Assembly: GCF_012932495.1 (NCBI RefSeq)
Contig: NZ_JABCNG010000001.1
Span: 2,232,001-2,296,000 of the forward strand
Direction: 5' to 3'
Source: Novosphingobium sp. SG919
Lineage (GTDB): Bacteria; Pseudomonadota; Alphaproteobacteria; Sphingomonadales; Sphingomonadaceae
Length of the DNA: 64,000 bases
Part shown: piece after piece, positions 1 to 7,986 of the stretch
Position numbering within the stretch: the first letter of the stretch is position 1
How the letters are laid out: each line of letters opens with the position of its first letter
Notes under the pieces: generated by a model
Database searches by the model: none
What the model saw: the letters and a program-made list of their open reading frames with translations, nothing else
Told to the model about the DNA's origin: nothing
Position numbers and translations under genes: made by a program

Positions 1-8
1 GAAAGGCT

Positions 9-932
9 TCAGGCCTTGACCACCGGATGGCGCAGCGTGCCGATGCCTTCGACCGTGGCGACGATCGTGTCGCCTGGCCAGACCCACTCCTGCGGGTCCA
101 TCCCGGCGCCCACGCCCGCCGGCGTCCCGGTGGCGATGATGTCCCCGGGCTCCAGCGTGATGCCCTGGCTGATGTCGGCCACCAGCTCGTCCACCTTGAA
201 CAGCATGTAGGCGGTGTTGCTGCGCTGCTTTTCCACGCCATTGACGGTCAGCCACAGGTCCAGCGTCTGCGGATCGGGAATCTCGTCGGCCGTCACGATC
301 ACCGGCCCCATCGGCGCATAAGTATCCTGGCCCTTGGAATAGATCCACTGGCCGGCGCGGCGATTGTCGCGCGCGCTCATGTCGATGCACACGGTGTAGC
401 CGAACACGTGGGCCAGCGCGTTCTCGCGCGCCACGCCCTTGGCGCGGGTGCCGATCACGGCGGCCAGTTCCACTTCCCAATCCAGCTGCTGCGTGATGGC
501 GCCATCGTGGCGGATCGGTTCGCCCGGCGCGATGACGGCCGTCGGCGGCTTGGAAAAGATCACCGGCTGGCGCGGCAACTCGGGCGAGGTATCGAGCGAC
601 TTGGCGCTTTCGGCGACGTGCTCGGTATAGTTGAGCCCGATACCAAAGATGTTCTTGCGCGGGCGCGGAATGGGCGCAAGCAGCGTGACGTTGACGAACG
701 GGATGGCCGTGCCCAGTGGAAACAGACCGTCGGCCTCGGCAATCAGCTTGCTCGCCAGGGCCACCGCCTGCGGACCGAGGTCGATGAATTCCAGCATGGT
801 CGCGGGAAAGGGCACGCCCATTTCCGCGCCGAACGCTTCGAGATCGAGGACATGTTCGCCGCCTTGGGCCGAGACGAGCGCGCCGAGGCGGGCTTCGGCT
901 TCGACATGGGCGCGATAGGTTACAAGACGCAT
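9..932 (-). CDS. Fumarylacetoacetate hydrolase (FAH) family protein
   Basis: Probable hydrolase of a beta-diketo acid such as fumarylpyruvate or maleylpyruvate, in the cytoplasm. The C-terminal two thirds carries the FAH fold, with the segments KNIFGIGLNY, DWEVELAAVIG and IDMSARD that in the family hold the metal-binding acidic residues. I start at the ATG at 932, because AGGGAGA lies 7 bases upstream and the reading MRLVTY is the usual FAH N-terminus; the frame stays open to 986 but has no better start. The gene lies 75 bp downstream of the gentisate-dioxygenase-like gene on the same strand, which fits a ring-cleavage then C-C hydrolysis sequence. The exact substrate is inferred from that neighbour only. 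Confidence 0.85.
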   Translation of the reverse strand: MRLVTYRAHVEAEARLGALVSAQGGEHVLDLEAFGAEMGVPFPATMLEFIDLGPQAVALASKLIAEADGLFPLGTAIPFVNVTLLAPIPRPRKNIFGIGLNYTEHVAESAKSLDTSPELPRQPVIFSKPPTAVIAPGEPIRHDGAITQQLDWEVELAAVIGTRAKGVARENALAHVFGYTVCIDMSARDNRRAGQWIYSKGQDTYAPMGPVIVTADEIPDPQTLDLWLTVNGVEKQRSNTAYMLFKVDELVADISQGITLEPGDIIATGTPAGVGAGMDPQEWVWPGDTIVATVEGIGTLRHPVVKA

Positions 933-1007
933 GGGAAATCTCCCTGTTGGATCAGGTGCAAAGGCTGCGAATGGTTTCGGCGCCATCTGCGCCGGCCGGT
1001 TGTGGCG

Positions 1008-2135
1008 TCAGGCCAGTACGGGCTGGTGCCCGCCGTTTTCGGCCAGGGCTTCCTCGCGATAGAGGCCCAGCGCGCGCATCACGGGCAAGTCGTTGAACGT
1101 GAACAGGCAAGCGTCCTCACGGTCGGAAGCATTGGCATGTTCGTGCCAGGCCCAGGCCGGCACCACGAAAATGTCGCGCTCCTGCCAATCGAAGCGCTGG
1201 CCGTTGATGATCGACCAGCCGCGGCCCTTGGCGCATTGGTAGACGAAGCTGCCGGTCTGGCGGTGCGCCTTGGTCCGCTCGCCGGGGCGCAGCATCTGCA
1301 TCGAAGCGCCGATCGTCGGCATCACCGGGCCGCCGGTATGGGGGTTGACGTATTCCATCATCACCCCGTCATAGGGTGAACCGTCGGTCACCCGCGCATA
1401 GTTCGAGAGGGCCTCGTAGGTCGGCGCCCATTCGTATTTCAGCAGCGGCGAATAGGCCTTGGACCAGGCCATGCCCGCCGGGCGCAGGCCGGTGCCGGCC
1501 CAGGTGGCGGTAGAATCATCGACCGGGTGCGAGACGGCCTGCTGCAAGTCCGGATGGACTTCGTAGAAATTGGCTTCCAGCGCGTTCATCAGCGGAATGT
1601 CGAGCCCGTCCTGCCAGATGCACGCGGTGCCGTCCTCGGCCACCCCATGTTCGTGCCAGGTGCCGTTGGGCGTGAGCACGAAGTCATTGGCACCCAGCGT
1701 CATCTTGTGCCCGTCCACATTGGTGAACGCGCCCTTGCCCTCCATGATGAAGCGCAGCGCCGAGGCCGAATGGCGGTGGCTCGAAGCCAGTTCGCCCGGC
1801 CCCATTACCTGTAGACCGGAATAGAGCCAGCCGACCGCCGCCACCACATCGGCCCGCCCCGGATTTTCCAGATAGACCACCCGCCGCCCGGCTTGCTCGG
1901 GTGTGACAAGGTCGAGAGCGCGCATCACGTCGTCACGCAATTCACGATAGCGCCAGATATAGGGGATTGAGGTCGAGACCGGCTGCCACGGCTCGATCTT
2001 GTTGGCCACCGTCCAGAGCGCCCCAGTGCCCAGTTCGCGCAGTCGCCCGTAATAGGCCACCAGTTCGGGCGTATCGGCCACATTGGCGCGACCGATCATG
2101 TCCTCACGGTACTGGTCGTAACTTTCCGTGGCCAT
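1008..2135 (-). CDS. Gentisate 1,2-dioxygenase-like bicupin ring-cleavage enzyme
   Basis: Bicupin protein of 375 residues, the usual size for gentisate 1,2-dioxygenase and 1-hydroxy-2-naphthoate dioxygenase. The first cupin has SSHRHSASALRFIMEG followed by TPNGTWHEHG, which supplies the Fe(II)-binding histidines; the second has KAHRQTGSFVYQC and PAWAWHEHA. It would open the ring of a hydroxybenzoate or hydroxynaphthoate with O2. The ATG at 2135 is preferred over an upstream TTG at 2150, because AGAGGCGG sits just before it. It is divergent from the nitrilase gene and upstream of the FAH hydrolase. Family is clear; the substrate cannot be read from sequence. Confidence 0.85.
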   Translation of the reverse strand: MATESYDQYREDMIGRANVADTPELVAYYGRLRELGTGALWTVANKIEPWQPVSTSIPYIWRYRELRDDVMRALDLVTPEQAGRRVVYLENPGRADVVAAVGWLYSGLQVMGPGELASSHRHSASALRFIMEGKGAFTNVDGHKMTLGANDFVLTPNGTWHEHGVAEDGTACIWQDGLDIPLMNALEANFYEVHPDLQQAVSHPVDDSTATWAGTGLRPAGMAWSKAYSPLLKYEWAPTYEALSNYARVTDGSPYDGVMMEYVNPHTGGPVMPTIGASMQMLRPGERTKAHRQTGSFVYQCAKGRGWSIINGQRFDWQERDIFVVPAWAWHEHANASDREDACLFTFNDLPVMRALGLYREEALAENGGHQPVLA

Positions 2136-2162
2136 GGTCCGCCTCTGCAACTGGTTTCCAGA

Positions 2163-2204
2163 GGCCTAAAAGAATTTGGAGAAACTGTCAAATGCAAGTA
2201 TTAT
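2163..2204. promoter_or_regulatory. Divergent promoter region between dioxygenase and nitrilase genes
   Basis: On the plus strand TTGGAG (2176-2181) and TATTAT (2199-2204) are separated by 17 bp and face the nitrilase gene. On the minus strand a perfect TTGACA (2191-2186) faces the dioxygenase gene, but its -10 is poor. The two promoters would overlap, so the two units could be coregulated. This rests on motif match only. Confidence 0.35.
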
Positions 2205-2252
2205 CGACTGCGAAGAGACCAGATTTCCTGAGTTTTCCAATGCGGAGCGCCA

Positions 2253-3209
2253 ATGAATCAGCCCTCTTGCCACGCGGCCCCATTCAAGGCCGCCGTCGTC
2301 CAGGCCGCCTCGATTCCTACCAATTCCATGGCCTCGGCCGCCAAGGCCGCCGACCTCGCGCGCCAGGCTGCAGCCGGCGGCGCCAGCCTGATCGTGTTTC
2401 CCGAAGCGTTCCTGGGCGGCTATCCCAAGGGCGCTTCGTTCGGCACGCCGGTCGGCATGCGCAAGCCACAGGGCCGTGACGATTTCCGCGCCTATCACGC
2501 CGCCGCCATCGATCTGGACGGACCGGAAGTGGCGCTTTTGGCCGAAGCGACAGCCGAAACCGGCGCTTTCGTGGTGATCGGCGTGATCGAGCGTGATGGC
2601 GGCACGGTCTATTGCACCGCGCTGTTCTTCGACGGCAAGAAGGGCTTGGTGGCCAAGCATCGCAAGCTCATGCCCACCGGGGCCGAACGCCTTATCTGGG
2701 GTTTCGGCGACGGGTCGACCCTGCCGGTCATAGACACGCCGCTGGGCCGCATCGGCGCGGTGATCTGCTGGGAAAATTACATGCCGATGCTGCGCATGGC
2801 GATGTACGATCAGGGCATCACGCTCTATTGCGCGCCAACCGCCGACGATCGCGACAGCTGGGCCGCCACGATGCAGCATGTCGCGCTCGAAGGCCGCTGC
2901 TTCGTGCTCTCTGCCTGCCAGCACATCACGCGCGGCGCCTATCCGGCCGATTACGACTGCGCGCTGGGTGACGATCCCGCCACCGTGCTGATGCGCGGCG
3001 GATCGTTGGTGGTCGATCCGCTGGGCCAGGTGCTGGCCGGCCCGGACTTTTCCGGCGAAACCATTCTCTATGCCGATATCGAGCCCGGCCAGGTCTTGCG
3101 CGGCAAGTATGATTTCGACGTGGTTGGTCACTATGCGCGCCCTGACGTTTTCGAACTCGCAGTCAATGTCGCGCCGCGCCGGGCGGTTTCGCGTATCGGC
3201 GGGGAATAG
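2253..3209 (+). CDS. Nitrilase (carbon-nitrogen hydrolase family)
   Basis: Hydrolyses a nitrile, probably to the carboxylic acid and ammonia. At 318 residues it has nitrilase length, and the Glu-Lys-Cys triad is visible: Glu51 in IVFPEAFLGGYP, Lys138 in AKHRKLMPT and Cys172 in VICWENYMP. The Cys context CWEN and the FPEAF context fit true nitrilases rather than amidases. Three bases separate it from the following flavin-reductase-like gene, so the two are one operon. The pairing with an aromatic ring-cleavage unit suggests an aryl or arylalkyl nitrile, but that is inference. Confidence 0.9.
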   Translation: MNQPSCHAAPFKAAVVQAASIPTNSMASAAKAADLARQAAAGGASLIVFPEAFLGGYPKGASFGTPVGMRKPQGRDDFRAYHAAAIDLDGPEVALLAEATAETGAFVVIGVIERDGGTVYCTALFFDGKKGLVAKHRKLMPTGAERLIWGFGDGSTLPVIDTPLGRIGAVICWENYMPMLRMAMYDQGITLYCAPTADDRDSWAATMQHVALEGRCFVLSACQHITRGAYPADYDCALGDDPATVLMRGGSLVVDPLGQVLAGPDFSGETILYADIEPGQVLRGKYDFDVVGHYARPDVFELAVNVAPRRAVSRIGGE

Positions 3210-3212
3210 GTC

Positions 3213-3875
3213 ATGGAATTCGATTTTGCCAAAGTCAGCGCCGCCGATCGCTACAAGCTCATGGGTTCATCGATCACCCCGCGCCCCATCGCGTGGGTCA
3301 CCACTGTCTCCGGGTCAGGCGTGCGCAATGCCGCTCCATACAGCTTCTTCAACATGATGGGCGCCGATCCGCCGCTGGTCGCACTGGGCATGATGCGCCG
3401 GCCCGACGGCAGCTACAAGGACAGTGCTGCCAATATCCTGGAAACTCGCGAATTCGTGGTACACCTCGTCTCCGAGACCGACAGCGCGGCGATGAACTTT
3501 ACCTGCATCGACGCACCGGCCGAATTCGACGAACTGACAGCAGCCGGTCTGCCCACACTGCCGTCCAGCGCGGTCGCCGTACCACGCATCGCCAGCGCGC
3601 CCGTTGCGATGGAATGCCGTCTCCATGAAGCGGTCGAAGCCGGGTCGACGACCATTGCCATCGGCAAAGTGCTTCGCTTCCATATCGACGATGCCTTCAT
3701 CGACCCCGAGCGGCTGCACGTCGACACATTGGGCATGAACCTCGTGGCCCGCGTTCATGGTGCCGGCTGGTACGCACGTACCACCGACCTGTTTCAGATG
3801 ACCCGCCCCACTTTCGAGCAATGGGCTGCCACGGCGGGGGAAGAGGACCGGGATATGGCGACACCCCCGCGTTAA
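3213..3875 (+). CDS. Flavin reductase-like (DIM6/NTAB) FMN-binding protein
   Basis: A 220-residue protein of the flavin-reductase-like, split-barrel FMN-binding family. The N-terminal ITPRPIAWVTTVSGSG and NAAPYSFFNMMGADPP are the characteristic segments that hold FMN. Members either supply reduced flavin to a monooxygenase or act as NAD(P)H oxidoreductases or decarboxylases. No partner monooxygenase is next to it; its operon mate is the nitrilase 3 bp upstream. The start has a GGGGAATAGG sequence just before the ATG. Role in the pathway is unknown. Confidence 0.85.
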   Translation: MEFDFAKVSAADRYKLMGSSITPRPIAWVTTVSGSGVRNAAPYSFFNMMGADPPLVALGMMRRPDGSYKDSAANILETREFVVHLVSETDSAAMNFTCIDAPAEFDELTAAGLPTLPSSAVAVPRIASAPVAMECRLHEAVEAGSTTIAIGKVLRFHIDDAFIDPERLHVDTLGMNLVARVHGAGWYARTTDLFQMTRPTFEQWAATAGEEDRDMATPPR

Positions 3876-4252
3876 GGCCGCGGCCAATCAATCCAGCCAG
3901 CCAAACGGTCCTTGTCTTTCCACAATGGTCGCTGCGCCAGTGGCCATTACCAAGCGCGCAAGATCGGATACCATTGGACAGGCGTGTTTCACCAATCCGG
4001 TTCTTATCGAAACCGCGTTCTTGATGATTTTTTCTTTTCCGACACCATGATACGATGCGCCCGCGCAACCGTAGGGAGAACAGGCGATGCCACGCCGAAC
4101 TGCTCGCCCGCCGTGATAAGTTCGATCGGGCATAGCAAACGTTTCCTGCAACTGGGCAACACGGCAGTGTGGAACTTTGCCGACAATGCTCCTTTTCAGG
4201 CGATCACGATTGGAGCTTGGGCAGCCGATCCGTGCCATCGCGCGGTCAAGTC
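3876..4252 (+). other. 377-bp non-coding stretch upstream of luxR
   Basis: No gene is supported here. The stretch contains an AT-rich run near 4020-4040 (TGATTTTTTCTTTTCC), which may include the luxR promoter. A nine-codon reading frame at 4087-4116 (MPRRTARPP) follows a good AGGGAGAACAGG ribosome-binding sequence and could be a leader peptide. Such short frames occur by chance, so I do not call it a gene. Confidence 0.3.
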
Positions 4253-5011
4253 ATGCCTTTGCATCTCACCGAGGAATTGTCCCACGACATCACCCAAGCG
4301 TTTGATCTTTCCAATTTGCATAGCGTCGTGCAGCGGGCCAGCAGGCGCATGGGCTTTGACCATTTCGCGCTCAATTTCGATCTTCATCAGCATCACGCAT
4401 CGCCCGATGGCGTGCTGCTGCACGACTATCCCGATACCTGGGCGCAAGTCTATGTGGCGTTCGACCTGGCCGGCCAAGATCCGGTAAGGCGAGCGTGCGA
4501 CAAAAGCCTGACCGGTTTTGCCTGGCGGGACCTGCCCCATCTCATCCCCATGACCAAAGGCGATCGCCAGATGCTGGCCATAGGTCGCGAGCTCGGCCTT
4601 GCCGATGGCTATACCATCGGCCGGCATCTTCCCGGCGAATCAAGCGGCTCCTGCAGTTTCGTCGTGCGCGCCGAGCGCAGCCTGCCACAAGGCATGCTGA
4701 TGGTTGCCGAGCTGCTCGGCGCTCTCGCCCTCGCCGCAGCACGCCGCCTCACCGTCGGACCAGCCACGCCGCCGCCGGTCCGGTTCACGGATCGCCAGCG
4801 CGAGTGCGTGCTGTGGGCAGCGCGCGGCAAGACGGCCTACGAAACCAGCATCATTCTAGGGATCAGCGAGGAAACGGTCATCCAGCACCTCAAGATGGCG
4901 CGTGAACGCAGCGCGCTGCATTCGCGCTCCGAACTGACGTCCTTTGCCCTGCTCTGTGGTTTCATCGGCTACCAGGACATTTTCCCGTGGTGGTGGCGCG
5001 CGGAGCGGTGA
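4253..5011 (+). CDS. LuxR-family quorum-sensing transcriptional regulator
   Basis: AHL-responsive activator or repressor of 252 residues. The N-terminal autoinducer-binding domain keeps the W-x3-Y...D signature (Trp63, Tyr67 in DTWAQVYVAF, Asp76 in GQDPV). The C-terminal LuxR HTH runs from FTDRQRECVLWAARGKTAYE to the recognition helix ISEETVIQHL. The ATG at 4253 gives a normal LuxR length; the frame is open further upstream without a better start. It sits directly upstream of luxI on the same strand, so it is the cognate receptor rather than a solo. The ligand is not readable from sequence. Confidence 0.93.
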   Translation: MPLHLTEELSHDITQAFDLSNLHSVVQRASRRMGFDHFALNFDLHQHHASPDGVLLHDYPDTWAQVYVAFDLAGQDPVRRACDKSLTGFAWRDLPHLIPMTKGDRQMLAIGRELGLADGYTIGRHLPGESSGSCSFVVRAERSLPQGMLMVAELLGALALAAARRLTVGPATPPPVRFTDRQRECVLWAARGKTAYETSIILGISEETVIQHLKMARERSALHSRSELTSFALLCGFIGYQDIFPWWWRAER

Positions 5012-5114
5012 TCCGGCTGACCGAAAAACCGGCCGCAGCATCCCCATTCCTTGGTATGGCACGCTGCGCTACGACATGTTGGGATCTGGTCATGCCACAA
5101 CGGGGATGACCACC

Positions 5115-5765
5115 ATGCTGCCCAACCTGATGCCTTCGCAGACCCGACCAGTGCCGCAAGCCCCGGTGCCCACCGATGTCGAGACAAAAGCGTTGCGTGC
5201 GATGTTTGCCGCCCGCAAGCGCGTCTTCGTCGATCTGCTGGGATGGAACCTGCCGGTTGTGGCCGGTCGGTTCGAGGTCGACCAGTTCGACAACCCTTGC
5301 GCCGAATATCTCGTCCTTGCCGATGCGGAGGGGAACCATTGCGGCTCGGCGCGGCTGCTGCGCAGCGACGGCCCGCACCTGCTGGGAGAGATCTACGCCC
5401 ATCTGTGCCCAGCAGGCGTGCCCTGCGGACCGGACATCCGCGAGATCACCCGCTTCTGTCTCGATCCCGCGCTGGGCGCCGCGGCAAGGCGCAAGACGCG
5501 CAACCAGCTTGTCACGGAGCTGGCCGAACACGCGCTAGCCCACGGCATTGCTGCCTATACCGGTATCGCCACCCGCGTCTGGTTCGAGCAGATTGTCCGA
5601 TTCGGCTGGGTGTGCCGCAAGCTCGGACCTGACGGGGACCTGCGCGGCAGTGATCTCGTCGCGTTGCAGATCACGATCGACGCCCACACGCTACCCGGTC
5701 TGATCGCCGGCGGGGTCTATGATCGGGCGGACCATGTATGCCACCGCGCAGGAGACCTGGCATGA
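5115..5765 (+). CDS. Acyl-homoserine-lactone synthase (LuxI family)
   Basis: Makes an N-acyl-homoserine lactone from SAM and an acyl carrier. The LuxI invariant pattern is present: FAARKRVFVDLLGW, then EVDQFDNP, SARLLRSD and REITRFCLDP. I start at 5115, because GGGG ends 9 bases upstream; the ATG at 5106 is an alternative. The stop overlaps the start of the next gene by 4 bases (ATGA), so luxI is translationally coupled to the PhyH-family dioxygenase. No convincing lux box was found in the 100-bp gap to luxR. Confidence 0.92.
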   Translation: MLPNLMPSQTRPVPQAPVPTDVETKALRAMFAARKRVFVDLLGWNLPVVAGRFEVDQFDNPCAEYLVLADAEGNHCGSARLLRSDGPHLLGEIYAHLCPAGVPCGPDIREITRFCLDPALGAAARRKTRNQLVTELAEHALAHGIAAYTGIATRVWFEQIVRFGWVCRKLGPDGDLRGSDLVALQITIDAHTLPGLIAGGVYDRADHVCHRAGDLA

Positions 5766-6619
5766 CCGACGCGCGACTGGCAGCCGATCTCACCGCGCTT
5801 GATCGGGACGGTTTCGTCATCGTGCCCGATGCCCTGCCGCGCGCAGGAATTCGCGCGCTGGATCGCGAACTGGCGGCGCATTTTGCGGGAACGCCTTTTG
5901 CCACGGGCGACTTCTACGGCCACAAGACCAAGCGTTTCGGGCGCCTGCTGACCCGCGCCAAGCGCGCACAGGACCTGGTGCTCTGTCCGCATATCCTGGC
6001 ACTGGCCGAGGCCGTGCTGGGCACAGCCTGCGAACGCATCCAGCTCAATGTCGCCCAGGCCATCGCGATCCATCCAGGCGAACGCGCGCAATTCCCCCAT
6101 GCCGACCAGGACATGTGGGGCGGGGTCAAAGGAACCCACGAGTTCCTGCTCAATGTCATGTGGCCGCTGACCGCGTTCACCGCCAGTAACGGCGCGACGC
6201 GGCTCTATCCCGGAACCCACCGCACGCCGCCGCAAACGCTGGCCGACCTGCCCGCCCCGGTGATCGCGGCCTGCCAGCCCGGTGCCGCGATCTGCTTCCT
6301 CGGATCGACGGTCCATGGTGGCGGCGCCAACACCGCGACGAAACCGCGTCGGGGGATCGTTGTCGGTTACAGCCTCGGCTGGCTCAAGCCTTATGAAAAC
6401 CCGTTCCTCGCCTACCCACCCGCAGTGGCGCGGCAGTTTTCGCGCCAGCTGACCGACCTCCTCGGCTACGTCCAGCACCGTCCCAATCTTGGCAATTTCG
6501 AAGGGCAATGCCCGTCATTGCTACTCGCAGACACTGTTCCAGAAGCACTTGGCGCGATAGACGCGTTGCGCCCTGACCAGGCGGCCATGCTCGCTGCATT
6601 CGCGAGGAATGGCGCTTGA
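5762..6619 (+). CDS. Phytanoyl-CoA dioxygenase (PhyH) family protein
   Basis: Fe(II)/2-oxoglutarate-dependent oxygenase of 285 residues. The iron facial triad is visible as His113-x-Asp115 in QFPHADQDMW and His185 in GSTVHGGGAN; Arg197 region (KPRRG) probably binds 2-oxoglutarate. The ATG overlaps the luxI stop and its own stop overlaps the next gene. I recall phyH-like genes beside luxI in other sphingomonads, so the linkage is probably selected. It might modify an acyl chain, including that of the AHL, or might be a quorum-controlled target; neither can be decided here. Confidence 0.88.
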   Translation: MTDARLAADLTALDRDGFVIVPDALPRAGIRALDRELAAHFAGTPFATGDFYGHKTKRFGRLLTRAKRAQDLVLCPHILALAEAVLGTACERIQLNVAQAIAIHPGERAQFPHADQDMWGGVKGTHEFLLNVMWPLTAFTASNGATRLYPGTHRTPPQTLADLPAPVIAACQPGAAICFLGSTVHGGGANTATKPRRGIVVGYSLGWLKPYENPFLAYPPAVARQFSRQLTDLLGYVQHRPNLGNFEGQCPSLLLADTVPEALGAIDALRPDQAAMLAAFARNGA

Positions 6620-7239
6620 GCCCGGCCCACGTCTTCGAACCGACCTATCGCACCTTGCGCGAGCGCTTACTGACGGCGACATGGCCAGCAGGCACGCGGC
6701 TGGAGAGCGCCCGCCTGGCCGCCATGCTGATGGTCAGTGCCACGCCGGTCCGCGACAGCCTCAATCGCCTGCTTGGCGAAGGCCTGGTCATGCTTCATCC
6801 TGGCCTCGGCTTTCTCGTACCGCGCCTGCTCGAGCAGGATGTACGCGATCTTCTTGCCTGCCAGCACCGCCTGCTCCTGATTGCTTTGGAAAGCGCCTCT
6901 TTCGCAAGGCAGAGCGACGCCGCAACCCATCGGGACGACGCTGCTGAAGAGCATTCGGCAACGCGCCGGCGCGCGCTGATTGCCAGCATCGCCCTGGCCT
7001 GCAACAACCGGGCCTGGGCCGACCTTGCGCACCAGATCGAGGATCGCCTTGCCCCGGTCCTTCACCGCGAAGCGGACGTGCTGGATGATGTGGCGGCCGA
7101 ACTGGACAGCCTGGAGAACACCTGGTCGCGGGCCCGGAGCGGCGCCACTCCAGCGACCACGATGGTTCCGCTGCTGGACGCCTATGTGCAGCGGCGCAGC
7201 GGTGCGGCAAGCGCCTTGCTCGTCCGCCTTGCCGGCTGA
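6616..7239 (+). CDS. GntR-like transcriptional regulator
   Basis: A 207-residue protein with an N-terminal winged helix of GntR type: YRTLRERLLTATWPAGTRLESARLAAMLMVSATPVRDSLN is the family signature in form, followed by LLGEGLV. The C-terminal helical part (residues 75-200) is poorly conserved, so an FCD-type ligand domain is only possible. Translation would start at TTG 6616, which overlaps the TGA of the dioxygenase gene (TTGA); no better start fits the HTH. It closes the luxI-phyH operon and may tune it. Confidence 0.75.
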   Translation: MSPAHVFEPTYRTLRERLLTATWPAGTRLESARLAAMLMVSATPVRDSLNRLLGEGLVMLHPGLGFLVPRLLEQDVRDLLACQHRLLLIALESASFARQSDAATHRDDAAEEHSATRRRALIASIALACNNRAWADLAHQIEDRLAPVLHREADVLDDVAAELDSLENTWSRARSGATPATTMVPLLDAYVQRRSGAASALLVRLAG

Positions 7240-7464
7240 GCGCTTGTCAGCCCAGGAGCCCTGCGGCATGATGGCGCTGGTTGCCGATCGCTGGCGCGGC
7301 AATCTGGGAATGGCTCCCGTCAGACATCATGCACGCCTGACCAAGCGGTCGGGCGGCTGCCGTGCCACCGGGATTGGCTTCCCTGTGGTGCCTTGGCAGC
7401 ACAGTCCTGAACCGCATGACGCGCCACCCGGCGCGTCGTTGGGTATGCCGGCACGGGAACGACC

Positions 7465-7986
7465 GTGTCTTCATCCTCGGGGCGCCCCGCCCCGACCGAA
7501 ACCCTGCTTGGCCGCGCCTATCGCGCGGAACGGCGCGGTTTACTGCGTTTCCTGCGCCGCAAGGTCGATCCCGAGTTGGCGACCGACCTGCTGCACGATG
7601 TGTTCGTACGCGCCCTCGGCAGTGCCGATGCGGATCGTCTGGCCAATCCCGCAGCATTCCTGCGCAAGGTCGCCGGCAATCTGCTGATCGACCGGGCGCG
7701 CGGCGCGGCGCGCCACCCTGCCCCGCTGGCCTTGGCCGAAACCCAGGAGCCTGCCGTTGCGCCGGAACAGGGACTGGCGCTCGAAGCGGCCGAACTTCTC
7801 GCCTTGTACGAAGCAGCTGTGGAACAGCTTTCACCACGCACCCGCGAAGTCTTCCTGATGCACCGGGTCGATGGCCATACCTATCGCGAAATCCATGAAG
7901 CGCTTGGCATTTCCGTGGCAACGGTCGAATATCACATGATGAAAGCCCTTGCCGCCATTGCCCGGGCCGTGGAGCCGGCACGATGA
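7465..7986 (+). CDS. ECF RNA polymerase sigma factor, FecI-like
   Basis: A 173-residue sigma factor with regions 2 and 4 only. Region 2 is LLRFLRRKVDPELATDLLHDVFVRAL, and region 4 is LSPRTREVFLMHRVDGHTYREIHEALGISVATVEYHM. The start is GTG at 7465, with GGGAA 7 bases upstream. Its stop overlaps the FecR gene (ATGA), and the receptor and isopeptidase follow. By analogy to FecI/FecR, it would be released when the receptor binds its ligand, here probably a lasso peptide, and would transcribe the receptor operon. The family is firm; the ligand is inference. Confidence 0.9.
   Translation: MSSSSGRPAPTETLLGRAYRAERRGLLRFLRRKVDPELATDLLHDVFVRALGSADADRLANPAAFLRKVAGNLLIDRARGAARHPAPLALAETQEPAVAPEQGLALEAAELLALYEAAVEQLSPRTREVFLMHRVDGHTYREIHEALGISVATVEYHMMKALAAIARAVEPAR

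Noticed and set aside
27-1379. Long plus-strand open frame of 450 codons
   Set aside because: It overlaps two well-supported minus-strand genes and reads as basic, low-complexity protein; typical antisense frame in GC-rich DNA.
2166-3131. Minus-strand frame opposite the nitrilase
   Set aside because: No family features, and the plus strand carries intact nitrilase catalytic residues.
5012-5114. lux box between luxR and luxI
   Set aside because: Weak dyads (for example GTTG...CAAC near 5078-5100) do not fit a lux-box pattern well enough.
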